NCBI RefSeq assembly: GCF_002933295.1
Contig: NZ_PSSW01000010.1
Coordinates: forward strand, 1-64,000
Length of the DNA: 64,000 nt
Direction of reading: 5' to 3'
DNA from: Marinobacter flavimaris
Lineage (GTDB): Bacteria > Pseudomonadota > Gammaproteobacteria > Pseudomonadales > Oleiphilaceae
In this document: positions 8,899 through 17,622 of the stretch, piece after piece
Layout: the number at the start of each line of letters is the position of its first letter
How positions within the stretch are numbered: position 1 is the first letter of the stretch
Translations under genes and position numbers: made by a program
Notes under the pieces: model-generated
Seen by the model: only the letters and a program-made list of their open reading frames with translations
The model's database searches: none
Told to the model about the DNA's origin: nothing

Positions 8899-9321
8899 AT
8901 GCTGTGGGTGAAAGCCTTCCATATTATTTCACTGGTGTGCTGGTTCGCCGGCATTTTCTATCTGCCCAGACTGTTCGTCTACCACGCGGCCTGCGAGGAC
9001 GAGCCCGGTCGTGAGCGCTTCAAGATCATGGAACGCAAGCTTTACCGGGGCATTACCACCCCTTCAATGGTCGCCACCGTCGTCTTCGGTGTCTGGCTGA
9101 TCAGTTACAATGCCTCCGGCTATTTCAGCCAGGGCTGGATGCATGCCAAGCTGTTTCTGGTGGCCATTCTGATCGTTTACCATTTTTATTGCGGGCACCT
9201 TGTAAAGGTCTTCCGGGACGACCGGAACACCAGAAGCCACGTGTTCTACCGATGGTTCAACGAACTGCCGGTGCTGATTCTTCTGGCCGTTGTTATCCTG
9301 GCTGTTGTCAAACCGTTTTGA
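8899..9321 (+). CDS. hemJ: Protoporphyrinogen IX oxidase HemJ
   Basis: Membrane enzyme that oxidises protoporphyrinogen IX to protoporphyrin IX in haem synthesis. The 140-residue, four-helix protein begins MLWVKAFHIISLVCWFAGIFYLPRL, here cited only to residue 20 as the family start with its conserved histidine (H8). The lysine-containing segment MHAKLFLVAIL is also characteristic. Length and motifs fit HemJ rather than HemG or HemY. It sits 3 bases after the ClC gene and upstream of thiD–thiE–hemL, so two haem-pathway genes lie in one run. Confidence 0.88.
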   Translation: MLWVKAFHIISLVCWFAGIFYLPRLFVYHAACEDEPGRERFKIMERKLYRGITTPSMVATVVFGVWLISYNASGYFSQGWMHAKLFLVAILIVYHFYCGHLVKVFRDDRNTRSHVFYRWFNELPVLILLAVVILAVVKPF

Positions 9322-9332
9322 GGAGCTGAGTC

Positions 9333-10121
9333 ATCAAACGCTACACCCGACCACAGGTTCTGATTCTTTCCGGCCTTGATCCGTCCGGCGGCGCCGGCAT
9401 TCAGGCCGACATCCAGGCCGTCACCTCCCTTGGCTGCCATCCCTTGCCGGTTCTTACCTGCCTCACCGTGCAGGACACCCGTAACGTGTATGGCGCCGAG
9501 CCCGTATCGGCAGACCTGATCCGAAAACAACTCCAGTGTCTCGCCGATGATTCCCCGATTCATGCCATCAAAACCGGTGCCCTGGGCAATGCTGCGGTGG
9601 TGGATGTGCTCGTGGATTTCATCCGTGAACATCCGGGCATTCCCGTGATTACCGACCCGGTGATCAAAGCCGCAGGGGGCGGTGATCTAGCCGACGACGA
9701 ACTGGTCAGCGCGATGAAGGAGAAGCTCTTTCCCGTGGCCGAAATGATCACGCCCAATGGCGTCGAACTGGCCATGCTCGGCAACAGTGAAGACGCCGAT
9801 CAGGCCGCCGACAATCTGCTGAAGGGCGGCTGCGAATCCGTGCTGGCCACTGGTGGACACGGCACCGGCATTCACATTATCAACACGCTCTATAACCACG
9901 CCCCGGAGCCCATGCGCTGGGAAATTGAACGAATCGGTGGTGAGTACCATGGCACCGGCTGCACCCTGGCAGCGGCCATTTCTGCCGGCAGGGCCTCCGG
10001 GCTGTCGCCCCGAGCCGCCATTTCCCAGGCCCAGAACTACGTTCATCGCGCCATACTCCACGCCCTGGAAGTCGGTAAAGGCCAGCCGGTGCCGGATCGA
10101 GGTATTCTGTGGGAGCGATGA
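9333..10121 (+). CDS. thiD: Hydroxymethylpyrimidine (phosphate) kinase, apparent ATC start
   Basis: Phosphorylates HMP and HMP-phosphate in thiamine synthesis. The conserved N-terminus (ILSGLDPSGGAGIQAD) is clearly encoded, but between the in-frame TGA at 9327 and residue 38 there is no ATG, GTG or TTG. The codon at the position where family members begin is ATC (9333), preceded by GAGGAG (9320-9325) with 7 bases between. Starting there gives 262 residues (about 266 is usual) reading M-KRYTRPQVLIL if ATC initiates with fMet. The catalytic GTGC motif is near residue 209. A truncated TTG start at 9444 would delete the substrate and ATP residues and is unlikely. The stop overlaps the thiE ATG (ATGA). 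Confidence 0.88.
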   Translation: MKRYTRPQVLILSGLDPSGGAGIQADIQAVTSLGCHPLPVLTCLTVQDTRNVYGAEPVSADLIRKQLQCLADDSPIHAIKTGALGNAAVVDVLVDFIREHPGIPVITDPVIKAAGGGDLADDELVSAMKEKLFPVAEMITPNGVELAMLGNSEDADQAADNLLKGGCESVLATGGHGTGIHIINTLYNHAPEPMRWEIERIGGEYHGTGCTLAAAISAGRASGLSPRAAISQAQNYVHRAILHALEVGKGQPVPDRGILWER

Positions 10122-10777
10122 GTAAAGGGCTGCGCCCGGGGCTCTACGCCATTACCGACAGCGTACTGACACCACCCGAAACACTGATCGAATCGGTTGA
10201 GGCTGCGCTTCGGGGCGGCGCGGTCATGGTACAATATCGCGAAAAGAGCGCGCCGATGGCTGAACGGATTTCCCAGGCGGTCAGTTTGCAGGCTGTATGC
10301 CGAAATGCGGGCGTTCCGTTGCTGATCAACGACGATCCTGATCTCGCGAAACGGGTCGGGGCTGCCGGGGTACACATGGGTCAGACGGACGGCTCAGTGG
10401 CAGCGGCCCGCCGCCTTCTCGGTGATGAGGCCATAATCGGCATAACCTGTCACGCCGATCTCGCACTTGCACAGGCTGCTCTGGGGGCGGGCGCGGACTA
10501 TCTGGCGTTCGGGCGATTTTATACGTCGTCGACCAAACCCGGCGCCCCGGCAGCGCCTCCCGGTGTCCTGACCGACGCGAAGCGTTTCGGCCTCCCGATC
10601 ACCGCCATCGGCGGGGTAACCACAGACAACGGCGAACCTCTTATCCGTGCCGGGGCCGACATGCTCGCCGTGGTAGGCGGCCTTTTTGGCGGCGACACAA
10701 CTGACATTGAGATGCGAGCCAAAGCGTTTAAGCGCCTGTTCGCAAGCCATCATCCACTTTTTTCACTTCCGGAATAA
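10118..10777 (+). CDS. thiE: Thiamine-phosphate synthase
   Basis: Joins HMP-diphosphate and thiazole phosphate to form thiamine phosphate. The 219-residue TIM-barrel protein shows GLYAITD at the start, VQYREKSAPM (substrate and phosphate binding), GVHMGQTDGS and AFGRFYTSSTKPG, all in family order. The ATG at 10118 overlaps the thiD stop in an ATGA junction, implying translational coupling. hemL follows 15 bases downstream. Confidence 0.95.
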   Translation: MSKGLRPGLYAITDSVLTPPETLIESVEAALRGGAVMVQYREKSAPMAERISQAVSLQAVCRNAGVPLLINDDPDLAKRVGAAGVHMGQTDGSVAAARRLLGDEAIIGITCHADLALAQAALGAGADYLAFGRFYTSSTKPGAPAAPPGVLTDAKRFGLPITAIGGVTTDNGEPLIRAGADMLAVVGGLFGGDTTDIEMRAKAFKRLFASHHPLFSLPE

Positions 10778-10792
10778 CAGGAGCCCAGATCC

Positions 10793-12073
<1,281 letters not shown>

Positions 12074-12095
12074 TATTTCCGCTGTCCCCATCGCT

Positions 12096-12126
12096 GCCCC
12101 GCAGGTCGGAACATGTCCTGCGGGGC
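12096..12126 (+). terminator. GC-rich hairpin after hemL
   Basis: Perfect 10-bp stem (GCCCCGCAGG pairing with CCTGCGGGGC) with an 11-base loop, 22 bases after the hemL stop. There is no following T-run, so it may be a Rho-dependent or transcript-stabilising end rather than a classic intrinsic terminator. Confidence 0.4.
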
Positions 12127-12132
12127 CACCGA

Positions 12133-12148
12133 TGTGATGGGCATCACA
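12133..12148. promoter_or_regulatory. Candidate CRP/Vfr binding site
   Basis: TGTGATGGGCATCACA matches the CRP/Vfr consensus TGTGA-N6-TCACA in all ten defined positions. It lies between hemL and the lipase gene, 253 bases before the lipase ATG. Whether a promoter is placed suitably next to it is not evident. Confidence 0.5.
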
Positions 12149-12400
12149 GTTCCACGGCGAACACACCTGCCTGGCCTCTTGTGCCGTTGACTTACCATCC
12201 CGCCTGATCAAATGTTGATCTAATCTCTACCGAGATGCTCTGACGGCACCAATCTAACAAACACAAAAATCAAGTCAGCGCACGGAAGCACTCGGTCTGC
12301 CTACAGGCAGATGCAGTACGAGCAGGAAGTCTCTGGAGCAACCCGTTAGGTTGAGCCGCAGTTTGAATAACAAACACAACATCAAACTGTAGGAACGACA
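12149..12400 (+). promoter_or_regulatory. Long upstream region of the lipase gene
   Basis: No gene is seen in this 252-base stretch. It holds two symmetric elements: GATCAA-ATG-TTGATC at 12206-12220 and TCTGCCT-AC-AGGCAGA at 12296-12311. A TTGACT at 12187 has no clear -10 partner. The stretch ends with AGGA eight bases before the lipase ATG. The palindromes could be operators or leader hairpins; which of these is unknown. Confidence 0.4.
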
Positions 12401-13321
12401 ATGAAACTCTGGATCCAAGCAATGGCCCTGGCCCTGACTGTGGCCTGGTCGGCCCCCTCCGCCGCGTGGTGGTGGGACTCTACCCCTTCAAACTATACGG
12501 ATACTCGCTACCCGGTTGTGCTGGTGCATGGCATGTTCGGCTTTGATTCCATTGCCGGCGTGGACTACTGGTACGGCGTCGCCGAGGATCTCCGCAAATA
12601 TGGCGCTGATGTCTACACCACTCAGGTGCCCGCCCTGGACAGCACCATTGCTCGCGGTGAAGCGCTTCTGCCGCAGGTACAGGCGATCGCCGCGGTGCAC
12701 GGCAAGGTCAATCTGATTGGCCACAGCCACGGGGGCCCCACGGCCCGTTACATCGCCAGGGTGCGGCCGGATCTGGTCGCCTCAGTGACGTCCGTCGGCT
12801 CGCCCCATAAAGGCTCGCCGGTCGCCGACCTTATCTACGGATCCCCCGCCGAAAGCCTGGCGGCCAGTCTGGGGAATGCATTGGGTGGGCTTATCGATCT
12901 GCTGTCCGGTGGCGGTTATAACCAGGACCTGCGGTCAAGCCTGGAATCCCTCACCACCCAGGGCAGCGCCGAATTCAACAACTTCGCCCCTGCCGGGATT
13001 CCAACCACTTCTTGCGGTGAAGGTGCCTACTCGGCAAACGGCGTCCGCTTCTACTCCTGGGGTGGCACCGGTGTTCTGACCAACGTACTGGATCCGTCCG
13101 ACGCGTTGTTGGGCACCACCAGCCTCGCCTTCGGCTTCAGCCAGAACGACGGTCTGGTAGGCCGCTGCAGCAGCCGGTTTGGCAAGGTTATCCGGGATAA
13201 TTACTTCATGAACCATCTGGATGAAGTGAATCAGGCGTTGGGCCTGCATAGCCTCTTCGAAACTGATCCAAAAGCGGTTTTCAAGCAACACGCCAACCGC
13301 CTGAGAAACGCAGGACTGTAA
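12401..13321 (+). CDS. Secreted triacylglycerol lipase (family I.1/I.2)
   Basis: Extracellular true lipase of the Pseudomonas/Burkholderia type. It has 306 residues: a signal peptide (about 1-22, ending SAPSAA), the oxyanion segment VLVHGMFGF near residue 41, and the nucleophile elbow GHSHGG with S109. The probable catalytic D250 lies in QNDGLVGR and H272 in MNHLDE. Two cysteines, C205 and C256, can form the disulfide usual for this group. The family normally needs a membrane foldase (Lif) encoded next door and type II secretion; the next gene is not a foldase. A GGAAC-containing Shine-Dalgarno-like AGGA precedes the ATG. Confidence 0.93.
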   Translation: MKLWIQAMALALTVAWSAPSAAWWWDSTPSNYTDTRYPVVLVHGMFGFDSIAGVDYWYGVAEDLRKYGADVYTTQVPALDSTIARGEALLPQVQAIAAVHGKVNLIGHSHGGPTARYIARVRPDLVASVTSVGSPHKGSPVADLIYGSPAESLAASLGNALGGLIDLLSGGGYNQDLRSSLESLTTQGSAEFNNFAPAGIPTTSCGEGAYSANGVRFYSWGGTGVLTNVLDPSDALLGTTSLAFGFSQNDGLVGRCSSRFGKVIRDNYFMNHLDEVNQALGLHSLFETDPKAVFKQHANRLRNAGL

Positions 13322-13355
13322 CGGGTAGCCGGCCTTCTGGCTTTGCCTTGCAGAG

Positions 13356-14678
13356 CTAGAAGGCCCCTTCCAGGGTGAATATCAGCGTCTGGCGCTGATA
13401 GTCATACTGCGACAGACTGCTTCTGTTATCCCGAACCAGCCACTCCCCCCGGACCAGCCAAAGGCTGTCCAGAGACTTCTCCGCAAGCAATCCGATCTCC
13501 AGACGGTTATCTGTTCTGCGACCGCTCTCGCCTTCCCCGGACACCAACTGATGGGCGTCCCGGTATCGACTGTAGCGTACAGAGCTGGTTGTTCCCAATA
13601 CGATATCTGGCCGCCAGCGGTAGCGACCGGCAAATTCCAGTGTGTGGTGGGTAGGTGAGACACTGATAAACTCACTGGTTGTTTGCAGATCCCGCCGGTC
13701 ATTGATTTCCAGTGAGTAGTCGCCGTCCAATCGCAAGGGTCCCAGGTACTTCCGCGCATGAACGCGTGCCCGATACCACTGTCCGTCATAGGCCTCGAAG
13801 CCTGAACCACCATTCACGGTAGCCGCCGCCAGGGCGATTCCGCACTGATCCGGGGCTACGGGTAGCGAACACTCACGCCAACGATAAAACCCCTCGATGC
13901 CGTATCGGGTTTCAAGGGATTCGCTGCCAAACCAGGACTTCACCAACGACACCAGAGCGCCGCGTTCACCTGCAGCGAGGGTCTCAGACCAGGCCAGTCG
14001 TCCCTGCAACACCTGAGTGTCGTACTCGTCATCGGACGGATGTTCCCGGGTATAGGCGGCAGCATCGAGGGCAAGCCGTGAGCGGGTACCGACTGGCCGC
14101 TCGTAGGTTCCGGCAGCCAGCGCTTCGAGGAACACCCCACCTTCACTCGACGCCGTATCCTCGGGCAGGCCGGCAATATTGGAATCATAACCGCCAGAGA
14201 TACCCAGATAGCCGCGAATAGAGGGCTGGCGGGCCAACCGGGGCGATCCACCATCCAGTTTATTCAGTTGCGCCCGGGCCAGTGCCCGGATTTTATCCGG
14301 AGCGCTCTCGGCCGAGGCCTGCTCGAACCAGCGACGGGCTTCGGCAGACTCCTCCGTGGCAAGCGCGACCAGACCGAGGTTATAACGCGCCAGGGCGCCA
14401 TTGGAGCCGTCGAGCAAGGAACGGAAGGCAGATTCAGCGGCGCCATAATCGCCCAGCTGGTAGCAGACAACACCGAGGTTATAGAAAAGCGAGGGAGATC
14501 TCAGGCCAGCATCAACGGCCCTCTGGAAGCGCTGTTTCGCGGCGTTCAGGTCTCCAGCTTCAAAGGCTTCAACGCCGGCACGGAAATCCTCCATGCCGGC
14601 TTCCGTTTCAGCCGCCTGAAGAATCATCGTGGGCATTAACAACAGGATCAGGGACAGGGCGCGCCAAAATACCAGCAA
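13356..14678 (-). CDS. TPR protein with C-terminal outer-membrane beta-barrel
   Basis: Not a named family that I can assign. The 440-residue protein has a signal peptide (about 1-22), a TPR region (about 28-145, with repeats such as LNAAKQRFQRAVDAGLRSP and YNLGVVCYQLGDYGAAESAF) and then about 290 residues of alternating amphipathic strands ending in aromatic F. That is the pattern of an outer-membrane barrel with an N-terminal periplasmic TPR domain, as in SLAM-like or DUF560-like proteins. It is the last gene of the sigma/anti-sigma operon, 53 bases after the small secreted protein gene. Confidence 0.72.
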   Translation of the reverse strand: MLVFWRALSLILLLMPTMILQAAETEAGMEDFRAGVEAFEAGDLNAAKQRFQRAVDAGLRSPSLFYNLGVVCYQLGDYGAAESAFRSLLDGSNGALARYNLGLVALATEESAEARRWFEQASAESAPDKIRALARAQLNKLDGGSPRLARQPSIRGYLGISGGYDSNIAGLPEDTASSEGGVFLEALAAGTYERPVGTRSRLALDAAAYTREHPSDDEYDTQVLQGRLAWSETLAAGERGALVSLVKSWFGSESLETRYGIEGFYRWRECSLPVAPDQCGIALAAATVNGGSGFEAYDGQWYRARVHARKYLGPLRLDGDYSLEINDRRDLQTTSEFISVSPTHHTLEFAGRYRWRPDIVLGTTSSVRYSRYRDAHQLVSGEGESGRRTDNRLEIGLLAEKSLDSLWLVRGEWLVRDNRSSLSQYDYQRQTLIFTLEGAF

Positions 14679-14731
14679 ACAGGTTTCTCCGGATTAATCC
14701 ACGCGGGGCAGGACCGGTTATATATCCGGTT

Positions 14732-15106
14732 TCAGCGATCCAGCCCTGGTGCATCCGGCAGCTCTGGGCGTTCCGGGCGCTCCGGTAACTCAGGCTTACC
14801 CTTGATCAGCTCCCGGGATTGCCTGGCTTTTTCGGACATGGACTCACCAAACTCGCGCCCCCTTTCTCGGGCTTCACTCGCCGCATCCAGCCCTCGAGAG
14901 CCAGACTCACCCGGATTCTCGGGTTTTTCGATAGCGCGGGGCAACTCGATTTCCCGCACGACCGAATCGGTGAGTTCTGCGTCGTCAGTCACCATGCGCA
15001 TGGTAACATCCAGATCATCATTAGCCAGTGTTGTCGCCGGGACCCAAAACCCCAACATCAGCAATCCGACCAGCCTGGCACTCAATTCGAACCTGCAACC
15101 TGTCAT
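14732..15106 (-). CDS. Small secreted Pro/Glu-rich protein of ECF operon
   Basis: Unknown function. The 124-residue protein has a signal peptide (about 1-28, ending TTLA), a short conserved-looking segment (DLDVTMRMVTDDAELTDSVV) and a charged C-terminus with PELPERPERPELPDAPG repeats, probably disordered. Its ATG overlaps the anti-sigma stop by 4 bases (ATGA), so it is translationally coupled to it. Placement suggests an accessory periplasmic component of the signalling system. Confidence 0.65.
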   Translation of the reverse strand: MTGCRFELSARLVGLLMLGFWVPATTLANDDLDVTMRMVTDDAELTDSVVREIELPRAIEKPENPGESGSRGLDAASEARERGREFGESMSEKARQSRELIKGKPELPERPERPELPDAPGLDR

Positions 15107-15804
15107 GATTCGGGATCCTCGACCGGGCGTTGTTGATATTCGGGAATCGGGGCCCGAAAGGTTTTCTGGCGATCTCCGGTGTCCAGTCGGGCCACCAACT
15201 CCCCGGCACCGGGAAAGAGGAGCTTCAGGGGCAGCGACAGGACGTTCTCCCCAGCATTCAGGCTCACCTGCCAGCTAAGCTCCCGATGCCCCGGCCAGGA
15301 AGCCAGTTCCACATTCGGTGGCAGCTCAAGGGTAAGCGTAACGTTTTCCAGAGCCTCACCCGAACGGAAGGCAAGGCGCACGGTTTTCTCAACAGGTTCG
15401 GCAATCCCGTTTGCCGACTCTTCAGCGGCACTCTCCGAGGACGCCGAGGACGCGACAACAGGCTGGGCGCTGTCAGTCACATCATCGGGCTGGAACAGAA
15501 AGCCCAGGCCGATACCCAGGGCAAGAGCCGCCGCAATGGCGCCACCCAGTGCCCCGTGACTCCATCCGGACTCCGGTCTGGCTTCGCCTCGGGCAGAGGA
15601 CAAAACACGGCTGTGAAAATCAGGGGAAGGCCCAGGGACTCTGAATTGCTCCTGCAACGCCCGGTTCAGAGACCGCTCCGAGGCAAGCCTCTCTCTGCAC
15701 GACGTGCAGGCAGCAACGTGCTCCTGCACCCGGTCACGGGCGGGGGCGGAAAGCTCATTGTTGATGTAGGCGGGTAGATCCACCCGGATTTCATTGCAGG
15801 ACAT
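15103..15804 (-). CDS. Anti-sigma factor, zinc-finger type
   Basis: Predicted membrane anti-sigma factor that holds the upstream ECF sigma factor inactive. The 233-residue protein has an N-terminal zf-HC2 domain with the H29-x3-C33-x2-C36 zinc motif (EHVAACTSC), one transmembrane helix (about 84-104), and a periplasmic C-terminal domain that would sense envelope signals. The ATG at 15804 is chosen because GAGGTG lies 6 bases upstream; it begins 10 bases after the sigma gene stops. Confidence 0.85.
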   Translation of the reverse strand: MSCNEIRVDLPAYINNELSAPARDRVQEHVAACTSCRERLASERSLNRALQEQFRVPGPSPDFHSRVLSSARGEARPESGWSHGALGGAIAAALALGIGLGFLFQPDDVTDSAQPVVASSASSESAAEESANGIAEPVEKTVRLAFRSGEALENVTLTLELPPNVELASWPGHRELSWQVSLNAGENVLSLPLKLLFPGAGELVARLDTGDRQKTFRAPIPEYQQRPVEDPES

Positions 15805-15814
15805 TGTCTTCACC

Positions 15815-16402
15815 TCACTCCCCCACACGTCCGGCCGGCTCGGTTGGTTCCAGCTCCCGCTGCAATTTCTTTCGCAGGGCGGCCCGACACCTGTGCAATC
15901 GCGATTTCACGGTTCCCAACGGGATGTCCAGCACCTCCGCGATGTCTTCCTGGCGCCAGCCGTCCACATCATGAAGCAACAAAAGAGTTCGCTGATCGGG
16001 CGTCAGAGTCATCATGACCCGATCCAACGCCGGTCCAAGGCGCGACTGCTCCAGTTGCAGATCCGGGCCAACACTGTCGGACTCGAGGCTGTCCAGCCAA
16101 TCGGCCTGGCTTTCACTGCCAACCAGCTCCGTCAACGGGCGGTCACTCTGTCGGTTCTTACGCCGAACCTGATCAATAAACTGCCTGTAGAGCACCCGAT
16201 TCAGCCAGGGCCTTAGCTGGTCAACGCTTTCCAGCTCATCAAGCTTTGGGAACAGTTTGACCACGACATCCTGAACCAGATCCTCAGCATCCTGTTGCTG
16301 ACCCGCCAGACGGTAAGCAAACCGGTACATCGCATCCAGATGGGGCCGCACCAGAGCGTCAAAACGCCGGGACTTGGAAGGCTTGAAAAAAGAGAGTGCC
16401 AA
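15815..16402 (-). CDS. ECF sigma factor (RpoE-like)
   Basis: Extracytoplasmic-function sigma factor of 195 residues. Region 2 is seen at about 18-85 (MYRFAYRLAGQQQDAEDLVQ, with the DAEDLVQDV helix) and region 4 at about 130-180 (LTPDQRTLLLLHDVDGWRQE and AEVLDIPLGTVKSRLHR). It heads a four-gene operon: sigma, zinc-finger anti-sigma, small secreted protein, TPR/barrel protein. ECF systems usually autoregulate, and the divergent lipoprotein gene has an ECF-like promoter. The inducing signal is unknown. Confidence 0.9.
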   Translation of the reverse strand: MALSFFKPSKSRRFDALVRPHLDAMYRFAYRLAGQQQDAEDLVQDVVVKLFPKLDELESVDQLRPWLNRVLYRQFIDQVRRKNRQSDRPLTELVGSESQADWLDSLESDSVGPDLQLEQSRLGPALDRVMMTLTPDQRTLLLLHDVDGWRQEDIAEVLDIPLGTVKSRLHRCRAALRKKLQRELEPTEPAGRVGE

Positions 16403-16536
16403 AGCCGTTGTTTACCTGAGTGGGTTTGTGCCAGCGGCGCAGTCTATATCAAATGGCCGGACTGATGCATTTGCCAGTGTCTCAGAATGTTCTGCCAGTT
16501 GGCCCGACCTCATTAAGACACGTTAACAAAAAGTCG

Positions 16537-16564
16537 GGAACTATGCTGCCCAAGTCCTCGTGAT
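16537..16564 (+). promoter_or_regulatory. Candidate ECF-type promoter of the DUF4382 gene
   Basis: GGAAC at 16537-16541, then 17 bases, then CGTGAT at 16559-16564. GGAAC is the common -35 of ECF sigma factors. The -10 is only a rough match to known CGTC/TCTGA types. It lies 62 bases before the lipoprotein ATG, directly across from the ECF operon. Confidence 0.35.
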
Positions 16565-16625
16565 AGTGGTGTTACGTGGCGTTTCAACTCGCTACAAATC
16601 TATCGAATAAACCTTGGAGGTTTAT

Positions 16626-17570
16626 ATGAAACGTTCGATCCGCCTTTTCACCGTATCCGCTCTGGCTGCAGGCATTGCTGCGTGTGGCGGTAGTGGCGAT
16701 GGCAGTAGTACTGGTTCAACAGGCACCGTTTCATTTGACGTGACTGATGCTCCTGCAATGGAGTTCTCTGACGTCACCGTCTCATTTACCGGTATTTCCC
16801 TGAAGCCAGTCGACGGAGAATGGGTCAAGTTCAGCTTTGATGAACCAAAGACGTGGAACCTGCTAGAACTTCAAGGTGGCATAAGTGAACCGCTAATCAC
16901 GGAAGAGGAAGTGCCCGCAGGCGACTACTCGCAACTTCGGCTGCTGGTTAACACTGAGGAACTAGCATCTTACGTGGTGCTCAAAGATCAACCAGATGTT
17001 AAAAAATCGCTAGCCGTTCCCTCCGGCACTCAGAGTGGCCTCAAGCTGAACGGTGATTTCGTGGTTGCAGCAGACACCCAAACTGATTTCACCATCGATT
17101 TTGATGTCAGAAAATCCATCGTAAACCCTCAGGGGCAGTCGCTGGCAGATTATCTCTTGAAACCATCCCTGCGCTTGGTAAACAACCTTGAGGTGGGTTC
17201 GATTACGGGCGAAGTCGACTACGCCACTATTAACTCTACCCGGCTTAGTAATGACGAACTCGCAAACTGTTCCGAAGACTACGCAGGCGCAGTTTACGTC
17301 TATCAAGGTACAGACGTAACACCGACCGACCTGAACGTGGATAGCGATGGAATTCAGCCGATCATGGCCGTTCCTGTAAACGACGAAGACCTCGACGGCA
17401 TCTACAACTACACAGCAGCATTTCTTGTGGCAGGCGACTACACCATCAGCTATAGCTGTCAGCTCGACAACAACGAAACTGATGATGATCTCGACTTTGA
17501 AGGCACTCAAAATGTGAGTGTTGTCGCTGATACCCAAACGGAGGCAGATCCAATTCCCCTGCCTCAGTAA
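16626..17570 (+). CDS. DUF4382 lipoprotein
   Basis: Predicted outer-envelope lipoprotein of unknown role. The 314-residue precursor has a lipobox ending GIAAC at residue 20, a Gly/Ser-rich linker, a DUF4382-type beta domain (about 30-195; VSFDVTDAPAMEFSDVTVSF, then SLKPVDGEWVKF) and a second acidic beta domain (about 195-314). GGAGG 6 bases before the ATG fixes the start. Codon use is less GC-biased than in its neighbours. It is divergent from the ECF sigma operon and is a plausible regulon member, which is inference. Confidence 0.8.
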   Translation: MKRSIRLFTVSALAAGIAACGGSGDGSSTGSTGTVSFDVTDAPAMEFSDVTVSFTGISLKPVDGEWVKFSFDEPKTWNLLELQGGISEPLITEEEVPAGDYSQLRLLVNTEELASYVVLKDQPDVKKSLAVPSGTQSGLKLNGDFVVAADTQTDFTIDFDVRKSIVNPQGQSLADYLLKPSLRLVNNLEVGSITGEVDYATINSTRLSNDELANCSEDYAGAVYVYQGTDVTPTDLNVDSDGIQPIMAVPVNDEDLDGIYNYTAAFLVAGDYTISYSCQLDNNETDDDLDFEGTQNVSVVADTQTEADPIPLPQ

Positions 17571-17594
17571 TAGCTGAATGAGTAGGTAGATTGA

Positions 17595-17620
17595 AAAGCC
17601 CCTGTTTTCACAGGGGCTTT
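17595..17620. terminator. Bidirectional intrinsic terminator
   Basis: A 10-bp stem (AAAGCCCCTG pairing with CAGGGGCTTT) with a 6-base loop lies between two converging genes. A/T tracts on both sides let it act on the DUF4382 gene and on the TPR lipoprotein gene. Confidence 0.85.
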
Positions 17621-17622
17621 CA

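Noticed and set aside
9444..10121. thiD starting at the TTG at 9444
   Set aside because: It would remove the conserved GLDPSGGAGIQAD segment needed for activity, while that segment is intact in the same frame upstream.
12296..12311. TCTGCCT-AC-AGGCAGA as a LuxR-type (las/rhl) box
   Set aside because: The CT and AG of the box would be 10 bases apart instead of the usual 12, and no LuxR/LuxI genes are nearby, so I list it only as a palindrome.
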